Numbered from the stretch's first letter, positions 17,080-27,434 are shown. The stretch is DNA of 48,264 bases from Mobilitalea sibirica (GCF_015999265.1 NZ_JAEAGR010000021.1:1-48264), one strand, 5' to 3'. A program made the numbers and translations. The notes: generated by a model not told the origin, from the letters alone.

Positions 17080-20000
17080 ATGTATCTAAAAAGTATTGAA
17101 GTCCATGGCTTTAAATCCTTTGCAAATAAAATCGTATTGGAATTTCATGATGGAATTACCGGAATTGTCGGGCCGAACGGTAGTGGAAAAAGTAATGTTG
17201 CCGACGCCGTACGCTGGGTTTTAGGTGAACAAAGTGCAAAACAACTTAGAGGTTCAAGGATGGAGGATGTTATCTTCTCCGGTACGCAAACAAGAAAACC
17301 TTTAGGTTATGCTTATGTTGCCCTCACTATGGATAATTCTGATCATAAGCTTCCGATTGAATTTGATGAGGTGATTGTTGCCAGAAGAGTATATCGGTCG
17401 GGAGAAAGCGAATATTTAATCAATGGTGCTACCTGCCGTCTTAGGGATGTGCAGGAATTATTTCTGGATACCGGTATCGGTAAAGAAGGCTATTCCATTA
17501 TCGGGCAGGGACAGATTGATAAAATTTTATCCGGAAAACCGGAGGATCGAAGGGAATTATTTGATGAAGCTGCGGGAATTGTAAAATTCAAACGTCGTAA
17601 ATATGCTGCTGAAAAGAATCTAGAGGAAGAAAAGCTTAATTTAGCACGTATTACAGATATAACAAAAGAAATAGAAAAACAATTGGATCCTCTTGAGAAA
17701 CAATCCGCAACAGCTAAGATATATCTTAAATTGAAGGAAGAATTAAAAGGCTTAGAGGTTAACCAATTTTTAAAAGAATATGATAAATTAAGAAGCTCTA
17801 AAGAGCAAGTTGAAGAAAAATTAAGTATTGCCAGTGCTGATCTGGCACAAGCGACCAAAGAATATGAAAATACCAAGGAAGAATATGTCCGCTTAGAAGG
17901 GCAATTAGAAGAATGTGATCAGCGTATTGAAGAGGATAAGAATACATATAATGAACTAAAACTTGAAAAAGAAAAAGCAGAAGGTGAAATTAAGGTACTG
18001 AAAGAACAAATCAGTTCCATGCTGAAAAATGATGAATATTATCAAGGAAGAATCCGCTCTAACGAGCAAGATATAGAATCAAAAAAAGCAGAGGAGCAGA
18101 GATATCTGTCCGAAAAAGCATCCATCGACAGTAAAATCTCTGACATGGATGACCTTCTTACAGCGGCGATGGAGGACCTTAACCGCATTAAGGCGAATAT
18201 TATTCGGTTTACGAAGGAAATTGAGGAATGTAATAACGGTATATTTGAATTTCTAAATGCTAATTCCGGTATTAAGAGTAGTATGCAAAGGTATGAAACT
18301 ATGCTGGAACAGAATACCCTTCGTAAGTCTGAGCTTAATCAAAGAATATTAAAGAATAAAAGTGAAGAAAGTCTTTATAATGAATCTATTGAAAAATGTA
18401 AGGAAGAATTAAAGAGGATTTCCGAAGATATCTTAAAACAGACGGAGGAAAATAAATCCCTTGAAAAAGCCGTATCTGATACACAGGCAGTCATAGACTC
18501 GCTCACTATGGAAGCGAATGAAGTGCAGGGACGATTTCTTAGTGAAAGATCCCGGCTGGAATCGTTAGTTAACCTTACGGAACGTTATGAAGGTTATGGG
18601 AACAGTATTAAAAAAGTAATGGAGCGTAAACCAAATCTGCCCGGTATCATAGGTGTTGTGGCTGATATTATAAAGACGGAAAAAACATATGAAACAGCAA
18701 TCGAAACCGCTTTGGGCGGGACAATTCAAAATATAGTAACAGATAATGAAACTACCGCCAAAGAATTAATCTCTTACTTGAAAACAAATAAATACGGTAG
18801 GGCAACGTTCCTTCCCTTAACCAATATAAAATCAGGCTCTAATTATCACAATGATAAGGTATTGAAGGAAGAAGGAGTCATCGGTGTAGCCAGTTCCCTT
18901 GTAGAAAACGATTCGAAATTCAACAACTTAATGGATTACCTCTTAGGAAGAATCTATGTTGTTGACCATATCGATCATGCAACTTCCATTGCGAAAAAAT
19001 ATAATTATACACTACGTATTGTTACTTTAGAAGGAGAACTTTTAACCCCCGGTGGTTCTATTTCCGGTGGTGCATATAAAAACGCCAGCAATCTGCTCGG
19101 TAGAAGACGAGAAATTGAGGAGATGGAAGAGCAGGTGGCTGCCCTTGAGAAGAGGTCGAAAGATTTACTTCGTCGTAAAGAAGAAGCCAGGGAAAAAAGA
19201 GCGAACCTGCGTCAAAGCATCGAAGAAATTAAACTGATTCTTCAAAATCTGTTCCTTGGGCAAAACACAGCTAAGATGAATCTTGACCGAGAAACTGCGA
19301 AAAAAGCAGAAGCAGAAGCAATCTACCAGGAATATACCAAAGAATTACAGGAAATTGAGATCCAAGCAAAGGATCTAAAAGAAAATTTATTAAATTTAAA
19401 TATTAACTTAACAGAGAATTTAGAAAAGAATAAAGAAAAAGAAGAAAGCATCGAAATACTTAATAAAGCTCTGGAAGAAGAAAGAGAAAAAGAGCGTCTG
19501 GCAGGTGAAAAGGCTTCTACCTTAAAGTTGGAGTTATCCTCATTAGAACAAAGTAATCAATTTCTTCTGGAGAATGTAAAGCGTATTAAGAGAGATATTG
19601 AAAGACTCTATGAAGAAGAGGCAGCATTAAAAGCTGACATACAAAGGACGAATCAAATTGTTGCAGAAAAGAAACTTATCATTACAAATAAGGAAGAGGA
19701 TATTAGAGCCTTCAACAAATCTATTACGGAACTGGACGAAAAAATTAAGGCGCAGGTAGAAAACAGGGAACAGATTACTAAAATTCATAAAAATTTCTTT
19801 ACGAAACGAGAAGAATTATCTAACCGTATGAATGAATTAGATAAAGAAGCTTTTCGCTTAAACAGTCAGAGAGATAAACTGCTTGAACAGGCAGATCAAC
19901 AGATGAACTATATGTGGGAGGAGTATGAGCTTACCTATACTACTGCCTTAACTTATCCGATTGATACAGAAATCAGCCTGACACAGATCAAAAAGAGCAT

Positions 20001-20640
20001 CTCAGAAATTAAGGTTAAAATCAAAGAACTGGGTGATGTTAACGTTAATGCGATTGAGGATTATAAAAACTTATCTGAAAGGTATGAGTTTTTAACGAAT
20101 CAAAGAGAGGATTTAATAAGAGCTGAGGAAGCCCTGCTTCAAATTATCCATGAACTTGATACAGAGATGCGCCGTCAGTTCGAAGAAAAATTTGCTGCTA
20201 TCAAAGAACAGTTTGACATTGTATTTAAGGAATTGTTTGGCGGAGGTAAGGCCGATCTGGAATTAACCGAGGTGGAGGACATCCTGGAAGCAGGAATTAG
20301 GATCAATGCACAGCCGCCTGGTAAAAAGCTTCAAAATATGATGCAATTGTCCGGTGGTGAGAAGGCCTTAACTGCAATATCACTTTTATTTGCAATCCAG
20401 AATTTAAAGCCGTCCCCTTTCTGTTTGTTGGATGAGATTGAAGCTGCACTTGATGATTCTAACGTGAAAAGATTCGCAAAATATTTGAATAAATTAACGA
20501 AGGATACGCAATTTATAATTATTACCCATCGTAGAGGTACAATGGCTGCCGCTGATATTTTATATGGTATCACCATGCAGGAAAAGGGTATTTCTACTTT
20601 AGTAAGCGTAAGCCTGATTGAAAATGAACTGGATAAATAA
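17080..20640 (+). CDS. smc: Chromosome partition protein SMC
   Basis: SMC is the ATPase of the condensin-like complex (with ScpA and ScpB) that organises and segregates the chromosome. The 1186-aa protein has an N-terminal head with Walker A GPNGSGKS (31-38), long coiled coils of Glu/Lys-rich sequence, a globular hinge (about 510-680), a second coiled coil, and a C-terminal head. That head carries the [16 protein letters not shown] signature and Walker [14 protein letters not shown]. Full length, no defects seen. It lies between rnc and ftsY, as in Bacillus. Confidence 0.97.
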   Translation: MYLKSIEVHGFKSFANKIVLEFHDGITGIVGPNGSGKSNVADAVRWVLGEQSAKQLRGSRMEDVIFSGTQTRKPLGYAYVALTMDNSDHKLPIEFDEVIVARRVYRSGESEYLINGATCRLRDVQELFLDTGIGKEGYSIIGQGQIDKILSGKPEDRRELFDEAAGIVKFKRRKYAAEKNLEEEKLNLARITDITKEIEKQLDPLEKQSATAKIYLKLKEELKGLEVNQFLKEYDKLRSSKEQVEEKLSIASADLAQATKEYENTKEEYVRLEGQLEECDQRIEEDKNTYNELKLEKEKAEGEIKVLKEQISSMLKNDEYYQGRIRSNEQDIESKKAEEQRYLSEKASIDSKISDMDDLLTAAMEDLNRIKANIIRFTKEIEECNNGIFEFLNANSGIKSSMQRYETMLEQNTLRKSELNQRILKNKSEESLYNESIEKCKEELKRISEDILKQTEENKSLEKAVSDTQAVIDSLTMEANEVQGRFLSERSRLESLVNLTERYEGYGNSIKKVMERKPNLPGIIGVVADIIKTEKTYETAIETALGGTIQNIVTDNETTAKELISYLKTNKYGRATFLPLTNIKSGSNYHNDKVLKEEGVIGVASSLVENDSKFNNLMDYLLGRIYVVDHIDHATSIAKKYNYTLRIVTLEGELLTPGGSISGGAYKNASNLLGRRREIEEMEEQVAALEKRSKDLLRRKEEAREKRANLRQSIEEIKLILQNLFLGQNTAKMNLDRETAKKAEAEAIYQEYTKELQEIEIQAKDLKENLLNLNINLTENLEKNKEKEESIEILNKALEEEREKERLAGEKASTLKLELSSLEQSNQFLLENVKRIKRDIERLYEEEAALKADIQRTNQIVAEKKLIITNKEEDIRAFNKSITELDEKIKAQVENREQITKIHKNFFTKREELSNRMNELDKEAFRLNSQRDKLLEQADQQMNYMWEEYELTYTTALTYPIDTEISLTQIKKSISEIKVKIKELGDVNVNAIEDYKNLSERYEFLTNQREDLIRAEEALLQIIHELDTEMRRQFEEKFAAIKEQFDIVFKELFGGGKADLELTEVEDILEAGIRINAQPPGKKLQNMMQLSGGEKALTAISLLFAIQNLKPSPFCLLDEIEAALDDSNVKRFAKYLNKLTKDTQFIIITHRRGTMAAADILYGITMQEKGISTLVSVSLIENELDK

Positions 20641-20694
20641 TATTGATTGACTGCTTTGTCAATATTGATTTTACTATGTATAATGGAGGTTTCT

Positions 20695-21627
20695 ATGGGA
20701 GAGAACAAAACAGGATTTTTTGGCAGATTAGTGCAGGGATTATCAAAAACAAGAAATAGTATAGCGAATGGAATTGACGCCATCTTCAGTGGCTTCTCCA
20801 GTATAGACGAAGATTTTTATGAAGAACTAGAAGAAACACTGATTATGGCAGATTTGGGTATTAATACAACAACTGCTATTCTTGATAATCTAAGACAGAA
20901 AGTAAAAGATAATAAAATTAAAGACCCTTCCGAATGCAGGCAGTTACTGATAAACAGTATGATGGAGCAAATGAAGGTTGGTGAAACCGCCTATGAATTC
21001 GAACACAAAAAATCCGTTGTTTTACTCATTGGTGTTAATGGCGTTGGAAAGACCACCTCAGTCGGAAAGTTGGCAGGCCAATTAAAGGATCAGGGTAAGA
21101 AAGTAATGGTAGCCGCCGCCGATACTTTCAGGGCAGCGGCAATAGAACAATTGACGGAATGGGCTCATCGTGCTAATGTAGATATCATAGCACAAAAAGA
21201 GGGATCCGATCCGGCAGCTGTAATTTATGATGCGGTTGTGGCTGCTAAATCAAGAAACGTAGATGTTCTGATTTGTGATACCGCGGGCAGACTTCATAAT
21301 AAAAAGAATCTGATGGAAGAGCTGAAAAAAGTGAACCGGGTGATTGAAAGAGAGTACCCGCAAGCATATCGGGAAACTCTTGTGGTATTAGATGGTACCA
21401 CAGGACAGAATGCTTTGGCTCAGGCCAAAGAATTTAATGAAGTTGCCGATTTAACCGGTATTATTCTGACGAAACTAGATGGTACGGCTAAAGGTGGAAT
21501 TGCGATTGCTATACAGTCTGAGCTAAATATACCTGTAAAATATATTGGTATCGGTGAGAAAATTGATGACCTTCAAAAATTTAATGCCAAAGATTTTGTA
21601 AATGCATTATTCCAAAAAAACGAATAG
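20695..21627 (+). CDS. ftsY: Signal recognition particle receptor FtsY
   Basis: FtsY is the membrane-associated SRP receptor GTPase that docks Ffh-ribosome complexes. The protein has an NG domain only, with P-loop GVNGVGKTTSVGKLAG, DTFRAAAIEQL, DTAGR and TKLDGTAKGG motifs, and a short N-terminal part instead of the long acidic region of E. coli. The frame is open upstream to a TTG at 20647, but GGAGG at about 20685 fixes the ATG at 20695 (310 aa). Ffh is encoded at 33837. Confidence 0.95.
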   Translation: MGENKTGFFGRLVQGLSKTRNSIANGIDAIFSGFSSIDEDFYEELEETLIMADLGINTTTAILDNLRQKVKDNKIKDPSECRQLLINSMMEQMKVGETAYEFEHKKSVVLLIGVNGVGKTTSVGKLAGQLKDQGKKVMVAAADTFRAAAIEQLTEWAHRANVDIIAQKEGSDPAAVIYDAVVAAKSRNVDVLICDTAGRLHNKKNLMEELKKVNRVIEREYPQAYRETLVVLDGTTGQNALAQAKEFNEVADLTGIILTKLDGTAKGGIAIAIQSELNIPVKYIGIGEKIDDLQKFNAKDFVNALFQKNE

Positions 21628-21637
21628 GAGAGATAAG

Positions 21638-22855
21638 ATGATGACCTTAGATAAGTTCGAAGAAGCAACGGAAGCAGTGAAAAAAGTAATTCTACGAACC
21701 AAATTGATTTATAGTGATTACTTTTCAGATATCAGCGGTAATAAAGTTTATCTTAAACCGGAGAATATGCAATTCACCGGAGCTTATAAGGTACGGGGTG
21801 CTTATTATAAGATAAGTACATTATCGCCAAAGGAAAGAGAGAAGGGCTTGATTACTGCTTCAGCGGGAAATCATGCCCAGGGAGTTGCCTATGCAGCGAA
21901 GCTCTACCATGCTAAGGCCATTATTGTAATGCCTAGCACAACCCCGTTAATTAAGGTTAACAGGACCAAGAGCTATGGTGCAGAGGTAATTCTTCATGGA
22001 AATGTCTATGATGAAGCCTGTCAATATGCTTATCAGCTGGCAGAGGAAAAGGGTTACACCTTTATTCATCCCTTTAATGATGAAGTGATCGCAACCGGTC
22101 AAGGAACAATCGCTATGGAAATCTTTAAAGATCTTCCTACGGTTGATATGATATTAGTCCCGGTTGGTGGCGGAGGACTTCTTGCAGGCGTAGCAGCCCT
22201 GGCGAAACAATTAAATCCGAATATCAAAATAATCGGTGTGGAACCCGCTGGTGCAGCTTGCATGAAGGAATCCTTAAAAGCCGGACATGTTTTAACATTG
22301 CCTCACGTAGATACAATTGCAGACGGTACAGCGGTTAAAACTCCCGGGGATGTGGTATTTCCGATTATCCAAAAATATGTAGATGAGATTATCACAGTAG
22401 AGGACCATGAGTTGATAGTTAATTTCTTGGATATGATGGAAAATCATAAAATGGTGGTAGAAAATTCAGGACTTTTAACAGTAGCTGCATTAAAACACTT
22501 AAAGTGTAAGGACAAAAAAATTGTCTCCGTCTTAAGTGGTGGAAATATGGATATTATTACTGTCAGCTCCATAGTACAGCATGGATTAATTCAAAGAGGA
22601 CGTGTATTTACCGTATCCGTATTATTACCTGACCGTCCGGGAGAATTAGTGAATGTAGCATCGATTATTGCGAAAGCTCAAGGTAATGTAATCCGTTTGG
22701 ATCATAATCAGTTTGTCAGCATTAACCGTAACAGTGCTGTAGAGCTTACGATCACGATGGAAACCTTCGGGCACGAACATAAGGAACAAATTGTACAGGC
22801 ATTAATTGATCACGGATATAGTCCAAAGATATGCCAGCCGAATAAATTATATTAG
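21638..22855 (+). CDS. ilvA: Threonine ammonia-lyase (PLP) with C-terminal ACT domain
   Basis: The enzyme deaminates threonine to 2-oxobutanoate. The 405-aa protein carries the PLP lysine K51 in TGAYKVRGAYYK, the phosphate loop VPVGGGGLLAG, and a C-terminal ACT domain (about 330-400, VLLPDRPGELVNVASIIAK). It is shorter than E. coli IlvA, which has two ACT-like domains, and resembles the single-ACT clostridial type. The biosynthetic (IlvA) versus catabolic (TdcB) role is open. The frame extends back into ftsY, but AGGAG at 21626-21630 supports the ATG at 21638. It follows ftsY by 10 bp. Confidence 0.9.
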   Translation: MMTLDKFEEATEAVKKVILRTKLIYSDYFSDISGNKVYLKPENMQFTGAYKVRGAYYKISTLSPKEREKGLITASAGNHAQGVAYAAKLYHAKAIIVMPSTTPLIKVNRTKSYGAEVILHGNVYDEACQYAYQLAEEKGYTFIHPFNDEVIATGQGTIAMEIFKDLPTVDMILVPVGGGGLLAGVAALAKQLNPNIKIIGVEPAGAACMKESLKAGHVLTLPHVDTIADGTAVKTPGDVVFPIIQKYVDEIITVEDHELIVNFLDMMENHKMVVENSGLLTVAALKHLKCKDKKIVSVLSGGNMDIITVSSIVQHGLIQRGRVFTVSVLLPDRPGELVNVASIIAKAQGNVIRLDHNQFVSINRNSAVELTITMETFGHEHKEQIVQALIDHGYSPKICQPNKLY

Positions 22856-23235
22856 AAGACAAGTATGCTTTAACATATAGGATAATCGTGTTTTTACATA
22901 AATAACGGAAGAAAGTTTAGGAATTATCACGAGGAAACATTTATTTACATTTAATGCCGATGTTGTTATAATATGAATATCTTTATATTCTGTTATTCTG
23001 CAAGCCCTGAGATTCACCTGTTTCTTCTGTTATATAACACACTTTCTGTTTATCATGTTGCAATAATGTGAACAGTCCGCACAAAGCAAACAATTATACT
23101 GATATAAACGTTTCTCGTCTTTATTATAATAAATTATTTTTATAAAAATAAAAAAAACAAATAAGACATGGTATGTCCGTATCTTATGCTATGATATAAA
23201 AAGTATAAACAATATTTAGTACGATTATGGAACTA
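22856..23235. other. AT-rich intergenic stretch, no gene seen
   Basis: No convincing coding frame or RNA gene is visible in these 380 bp between the threonine dehydratase gene and the palindromic element. It holds an 18-bp perfect A/T palindrome (23134-23151) and a weak hairpin around 23162-23188. Confidence 0.5.
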
Positions 23236-23437
23236 TTACTGTTCACTCCCTAGTCAAAGTAGAGGATATGATTTCGACAAAGGATTCCGACGCGGAGCCG
23301 CTTTCGCTTAGTTGCATTACGTAGCAGTACATAAGGTTCTAAAATACAGAACCTAAGTACTGACGAATGCAAATACTCCTTTTCGGAATCATTTATCGAA
23401 ATCATTGTCCTAATTATTATGTGAGAGTGAACAGTAA
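23236..23437. repeat. 202-bp nested palindromic element (MITE-like)
   Basis: Perfect 13-bp terminal inverted repeats (23236-23248 and 23425-23437) enclose further nested inverted arms. These are ATGATTTCGA/TCGAAATCAT, ATTCCGA/TCGGAAT, GGAG/CTCC, TTGCATT/AATGCAA, and an apical AGTAC-AAGGTTCT/AGAACCT-AGTACT stem. Almost the whole element can fold into one long hairpin. There is no coding frame and no clear target-site duplication. It ends about 40 bp upstream of the recA -35 box. The size and form fit a miniature inverted-repeat or palindrome-associated transposable element. Confidence 0.75.
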
Positions 23438-23478
23438 CCTATTCTTTACTGTCAGCTAACTGTTTATCAATAAAAATA

Positions 23479-23507
23479 TTGACATTGTAATTAAAATACG
23501 TTATGCT
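23479..23507 (+). promoter_or_regulatory. recA promoter
   Basis: TTGACA (23479-23484), a 17-bp spacer and TATGCT (23502-23507) give a near-consensus sigma-A promoter. The predicted start is near 23514, giving a ~68-nt leader. Confidence 0.8.
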
Positions 23508-23515
23508 TATTAAAA

Positions 23516-23527
23516 GAACATAAGTTC
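23516..23527. promoter_or_regulatory. LexA (SOS) box of recA
   Basis: GAACATAAGTTC matches the Firmicutes LexA/DinR operator core GAAC-N4-GTTC and is followed by G, as in the Bacillus consensus. It covers the predicted transcription start, so LexA binding would block recA until DNA damage. Confidence 0.85.
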
Positions 23528-23541
23528 GTATTAAATGAACA

Positions 23542-23575
23542 TGGAGGAGAAATCCTCCAAAAACCATGGAGGATT
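23542..23575 (+). promoter_or_regulatory. recA leader with mutually exclusive hairpins over the SD
   Basis: Segment A TGGAGGA (23542-23548) can pair with B TCCTCCA (23553-23559) across a GAAA loop. B extended (AATCCTCCA, 23551-23559) can instead pair perfectly for 9 bp with A' TGGAGGATT (23567-23575), which contains the recA SD GGAGG (23568-23572). Pairing A with B leaves the SD free; pairing B with A' hides it. The alternatives are seen in sequence; regulation is inference. Confidence 0.55.
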
Positions 23576-23581
23576 GGGAAT

Positions 23582-24607
23582 ATGGCAAAAGATGATAAAA
23601 TAAGGGCATTGGAATCTGCCTTAGCACAAATCGAAAAACAGTATGGTAAAGGTTCCGTAATGAAACTTGGTAATACCAGTACCAATATGAATATTGAAAC
23701 AATCCCTACCGGATCGATTAGTCTGGATATCGCATTAGGACTTGGTGGTGTTCCTAAGGGAAGAATCATGGAGATTTATGGTCCGGAATCATCCGGTAAG
23801 ACAACCGTAGCCTTACATATGGTTGCTGAAGTTCAAAAGAACGGGGGAATTGCCGGATTTATCGATGCAGAGCATGCCCTTGATCCTGTATATGCAAAGA
23901 ACATTGGAGTTGATATCGATAATCTGTACATCTCGCAGCCGGATAACGGAGAACAGGCTCTGGAGATAACAGAGACCATGGTCCGTTCCGGAGCAGTTGA
24001 TATCATCATCGTTGACTCAGTTGCTGCATTAGTACCAAAAGCAGAAATTGACGGAGAGATGGGTGATTCTCATGTCGGCCTTCAGGCAAGATTAATGTCA
24101 CAGGCTCTACGAAAGCTTACAGCCGTTATTAGTAAATCTAATTGTATTGTAATCTTTATTAACCAGCTTCGTGAAAAAGTAGGTGTTATGTTTGGTAGCC
24201 CTGAAACCACTACTGGAGGACGTGCCCTTAAGTTCTATTCCTCCATCCGTTTGGATGTAAGAAGAATTGAATCTTTAAAACAGGGTGGAGATATTGTAGG
24301 TAACAGAACACGTATTAAGGTTGTTAAGAATAAAGTTGCTCCTCCCTTCAAGGAGGCAGAATTCGATATCATGTTTGGAAAAGGTATCTCCAAAGAAGGT
24401 GATGTATTAGATCTTGCAGCGAATACGGATATTGTCAATAAAAGCGGTGCATGGTATGCTTATAACGATTCAAAAATCGGTCAAGGTCGCGAGAATGCAA
24501 AGCAGTATTTGGCAGATAATCCCGAAATATTTGCTGAAATCGAAGCAAAAGTTAGAGAAAAATTCACACTGAAACCGGCTAAAAAGTATAACGAAGTTTT
24601 AGAATAA
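23582..24607 (+). CDS. recA: Recombinase RecA
   Basis: RecA forms filaments on single-stranded DNA, drives strand exchange and triggers LexA self-cleavage. The 341-aa protein has P-loop GPESSGKT (67-74), DAEHALD, the Walker [11 protein letters not shown], and loop 2 around [22 protein letters not shown]. The SD GGAGG is 9 nt from the ATG and lies in an alternative hairpin. The gene has its own SOS promoter and is separated from cinA, its usual Firmicutes neighbour. recX follows after 161 bp. Confidence 0.98.
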   Translation: MAKDDKIRALESALAQIEKQYGKGSVMKLGNTSTNMNIETIPTGSISLDIALGLGGVPKGRIMEIYGPESSGKTTVALHMVAEVQKNGGIAGFIDAEHALDPVYAKNIGVDIDNLYISQPDNGEQALEITETMVRSGAVDIIIVDSVAALVPKAEIDGEMGDSHVGLQARLMSQALRKLTAVISKSNCIVIFINQLREKVGVMFGSPETTTGGRALKFYSSIRLDVRRIESLKQGGDIVGNRTRIKVVKNKVAPPFKEAEFDIMFGKGISKEGDVLDLAANTDIVNKSGAWYAYNDSKIGQGRENAKQYLADNPEIFAEIEAKVREKFTLKPAKKYNEVLE

Positions 24608-24640
24608 TTAGAGTTAGATTTTTTTGTTTTATAATTATTT

Positions 24641-24720
24641 AGGCTGTCCGAAGGGGAATAGTCACATACGGAGCAGGGATATCCTGATACCGGGTGATAT
24701 ACTAAGGACAGCCTTTTCTT
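24641..24720 (+). terminator. Long structured terminator between recA and recX
   Basis: AGGCTGTCC (24641-24649) pairs perfectly with GGACAGCCT (24706-24714), followed by TTTCTTT. The 56-nt interior can fold further (a CAGG-CCTG hairpin and ATAGTCAC with GTGATAT). It probably ends most recA transcripts before recX; partial read-through is possible. Confidence 0.6.
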
Positions 24721-24768
24721 TAGGATAACATCTGTTCTTGCAGAAATAAGTTATTAGGAGAGATTTAT

Positions 24769-25377
24769 ATGATAATAACCCGGTTAGAAGAAATAGATAA
24801 ATCAAAGGTCAAGGTATATATTGATGATGAATATGCATTTTTATTATACCAAAAGGATTTACGACGTTTTTGTATTGATGAAGGTAATGAAATTACCGTA
24901 ACTTTATATCATGACTTAATGGAGGATGTAATTTTTCGCAGGGCAAAACAAAAGGCATTGGCATTATTAAAATTCATGGACCGTTCTGAAGCTGAACTGC
25001 GAAAGAAGTTAGAGGATGCTTTCTATCCTTCCCAAATTATTGAAAGAACCATAGCTTATGTCTATGAATATGGTTATATTAATGATGAACGATATACATC
25101 AATTTATATAAGAAACAGAAAACATACGAAAAGCAAACGTATCATTAAATCCGAACTGTTGACAAAAGGTATAAACAAGGAAATTATAGATAATATAATG
25201 ATGGAAGAATATCAATCTGAAACTGAAGATCCTGAAGAAACAGCTATTAAAAAAGCTATTTATAAAAAAAAGAAAGCTCCTGAGGAGTTAGAGTATGAAG
25301 AAAAGCAGAAACTGATAGCATCCTTGTACAGAAAAGGTTTTGATATTGAGAAAATCAGACGTGTTTTGTCTGTATAA
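24769..25377 (+). CDS. recX: Regulatory protein RecX
   Basis: RecX binds RecA filaments and limits or modulates their activity. The 202-aa helical protein shows the repeated three-helix units of the family: FRRAKQKALALLKFMDRSEAELRKKL, YVYEYGYINDERYTSIYI, and KSKRIIKSELLTKGINKEII. It lies directly after recA, its usual partner, behind the structured terminator. SD AGGAG precedes the ATG. A Lys/Glu-rich insertion occurs at about 150-180. Confidence 0.9.
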   Translation: MIITRLEEIDKSKVKVYIDDEYAFLLYQKDLRRFCIDEGNEITVTLYHDLMEDVIFRRAKQKALALLKFMDRSEAELRKKLEDAFYPSQIIERTIAYVYEYGYINDERYTSIYIRNRKHTKSKRIIKSELLTKGINKEIIDNIMMEEYQSETEDPEETAIKKAIYKKKKAPEELEYEEKQKLIASLYRKGFDIEKIRRVLSV

Positions 25378-25587
25378 CTATTTATAATGTATTAAATTGT
25401 CGTGAAAATAGGCTATTATAATATGTAAAATGGTAATTTCAGAACCGGTTTTAATTAATATTTTATATTATGTTAAAGTTATAACGGATCTAGAAATACA
25501 CCTTGCCTTTTTAAGGTAAATATAATACAATTATAATCGGCAGAAAATTGGATTTTCAAACTACTATAGAAAAATGGAGGACTGAAA

Positions 25588-27024
25588 ATGAGTAATACAG
25601 CACAACTGTCAGCAAGAGATAGAATCACTTCTTTGCTAGACGACAATAGTTTTGTTGAAGTCGGCGCTCACGTCACAAAAAGAAGTACAGACTTTAATTT
25701 AGCTCAGAAGGAAGTTCCTGCTGATGGTGTTATTACCGGTTACGGAGTGATTGACGGTAATCTCGTCTATGTATTTAGTCAGGATTCGGATGCACTTGGT
25801 GGTTCAATCGGTGAGATGCATGCAAAAAAAATTGCACATATTTATGATTTGGCACTTAAAGTTGGAGCTCCTGTTATCGGACTGATTGACTCATCAGGTA
25901 TGAGATTGCAGGAAGCACAAGATGCCCTAAACGGCTTTGGAGAGATATACAAGAAGCAGACGTTAGCTTCCGGTGTAATTCCTCAGATTACCGCGATATT
26001 CGGTACTTGTGGCGGTGGCTTGGCGGTGATGGCTTCTTTAAGTGACTTTTCTTTTATGGAAGAGAAAAAGGCCAGATTGTTCGTGAACTCCCCTAACACG
26101 TTACTTAATAATTATAAAGAAAAAAATGATACTGCAAAAGCTGAATTTCATGCATCGGCGGGAACTGTTGACTATGTTGGAAAAGATGAATTAGAAGTTT
26201 TGTCTAAAATTCGTGAATTAGTTAGCATATTGCCATCTAATAATCAGGATGATGCTTCCTATGATGAATGCACCGATGATTTAAATAGAGTTCTACCCGG
26301 TTTCGAATCTGAAATAAATGATGCAAAAAGAGCTATTATATCCCTATCGGATAATCATTATTTCTTTGAAATAAAAACTGATTATGCAAAGGAAATGGTA
26401 ATCGGCTTCATACGGCTTAATGGTATGACGGTCGGAGCCGTTGCTAACAGAACTGAGATATTAAATAATAATGGTAAAGTAGAGGAGCAATTTGACGGTT
26501 CATTAACTTCCAACGGCTGTTATAAAGCAGCTTCTTTTGTGAATTTCTGTGATGCATTCGAAATACCGGTATTAACACTGACGAATGTATGCGGCTACAA
26601 ATCTACCATGGAAGAAGAGAGACTGATTGCAGATGCCAGTGCAAAATTGACTTATGCTTTTGCCAATGCAACCGTTCCTAAGGTAAATGTTATTGTAGGT
26701 AAGGCTTATGGCAGTGCTTATATAACAATGAATTCAAAGCATATTGGAGCGGATATGGTATTTGCGCTTCCAAATAGTGAAATAGGTATGATGGACGCCG
26801 AACTTGCAGCCCAGATAATGTATGAGGGTGATACTAAAGCTGTTATTAAAGAAAAAGCAGAAGAGTATGCCAAGCTTCAATCCAGTGCTTTATCAGCTGC
26901 AAAGAGAGGATATATTGACAACATCATTGAACCGGAAGAAGTCAGAAAGCATGTGATTTATGCATTCGAGATGTTGTTTACAAAAACTGAGAGCCGCCCG
27001 GATAAAAAGCATGGTTCAATATAG
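25588..27024 (+). CDS. Acyl-CoA carboxyltransferase subunit (MmdA/PccB-like)
   Basis: The 478-aa cytoplasmic protein has two crotonase-like halves, as in the carboxyltransferase subunits of methylmalonyl-CoA decarboxylase, propionyl-CoA carboxylase and the 12S subunit of transcarboxylase. Family motifs include SSGMRLQEAQDALNGFGEIY, LASGVIPQITAIFGTCGGGLA and the C-terminal IGADMVFALPNSEIGMM. It is somewhat short, and lacks the usual AVYSPALTD wording after the oxyanion region (here LAVMASLSDFSF), so the exact acyl-CoA is uncertain. GGAGG lies upstream. It is the first of five clustered genes, with no biotin carboxylase among them. Confidence 0.85.
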   Translation: MSNTAQLSARDRITSLLDDNSFVEVGAHVTKRSTDFNLAQKEVPADGVITGYGVIDGNLVYVFSQDSDALGGSIGEMHAKKIAHIYDLALKVGAPVIGLIDSSGMRLQEAQDALNGFGEIYKKQTLASGVIPQITAIFGTCGGGLAVMASLSDFSFMEEKKARLFVNSPNTLLNNYKEKNDTAKAEFHASAGTVDYVGKDELEVLSKIRELVSILPSNNQDDASYDECTDDLNRVLPGFESEINDAKRAIISLSDNHYFFEIKTDYAKEMVIGFIRLNGMTVGAVANRTEILNNNGKVEEQFDGSLTSNGCYKAASFVNFCDAFEIPVLTLTNVCGYKSTMEEERLIADASAKLTYAFANATVPKVNVIVGKAYGSAYITMNSKHIGADMVFALPNSEIGMMDAELAAQIMYEGDTKAVIKEKAEEYAKLQSSALSAAKRGYIDNIIEPEEVRKHVIYAFEMLFTKTESRPDKKHGSI

Positions 27025-27038
27025 AATGAGGTGAATTT

Positions 27039-27434
27039 ATGGAAACCCTACAATACGGTTTATTTAACCAAGTTGTTTTACTCTCGGAAAAGTCAATGGA
27101 AGAACGGTTGGAATCAGCCTCATTAAATACATTACTTGGTATGGGCATTGTCTTTTCTGTTTTGATTTTAATTAGTATATTAATTTCTTTCTTTAAAATC
27201 ATCCCTTATCTGCAGCAAAAAAAAGCGAATGACAAGGTTGATACCGGCAGTTTGGTTGATCAGGTCATTGAGCAGATATCTAGGCAAGAAGAAGAGGAAT
27301 TAATGGATGATTATGAGTTGGTAGCTGTTATTACAGCAGCAATTCAAGCTTCCATGGCTGAAGCCCTACCGGCCAATGGTTTTGTTGTCCGTTCCATTCG
27401 TAAGACCAATTACGGAAGAAAGGCCAATGCATAA
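27039..27434 (+). CDS. Gamma subunit of Na+-translocating decarboxylase (OadG-like)
   Basis: The 131-aa protein has one transmembrane helix (LLGMGIVFSVLILISILISF, about 30-50), an acidic linker, and a C-terminal segment DDYELVAVITAAIQAS...NGFVVRSIRK. This layout is that of OadG/MmdD small subunits, which tether the carboxyltransferase to the membrane pump and help assembly. It starts 14 bp after the carboxyltransferase gene, with GAGGTGA as SD. Confidence 0.8.
   Translation: METLQYGLFNQVVLLSEKSMEERLESASLNTLLGMGIVFSVLILISILISFFKIIPYLQQKKANDKVDTGSLVDQVIEQISRQEEEELMDDYELVAVITAAIQASMAEALPANGFVVRSIRKTNYGRKANA

Noticed and set aside
20331-20783. 150-codon - strand open frame across the smc end and ftsY start
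   Set aside because: It is antisense to the conserved SMC head domain and the ftsY start, and its composition follows from the codons on the other strand.
24641-24720. Possible small SRP RNA or riboswitch between recA and recX
   Set aside because: The conserved SRP RNA tetraloop region and known aptamer motifs are absent; a structured terminator is the simpler reading.
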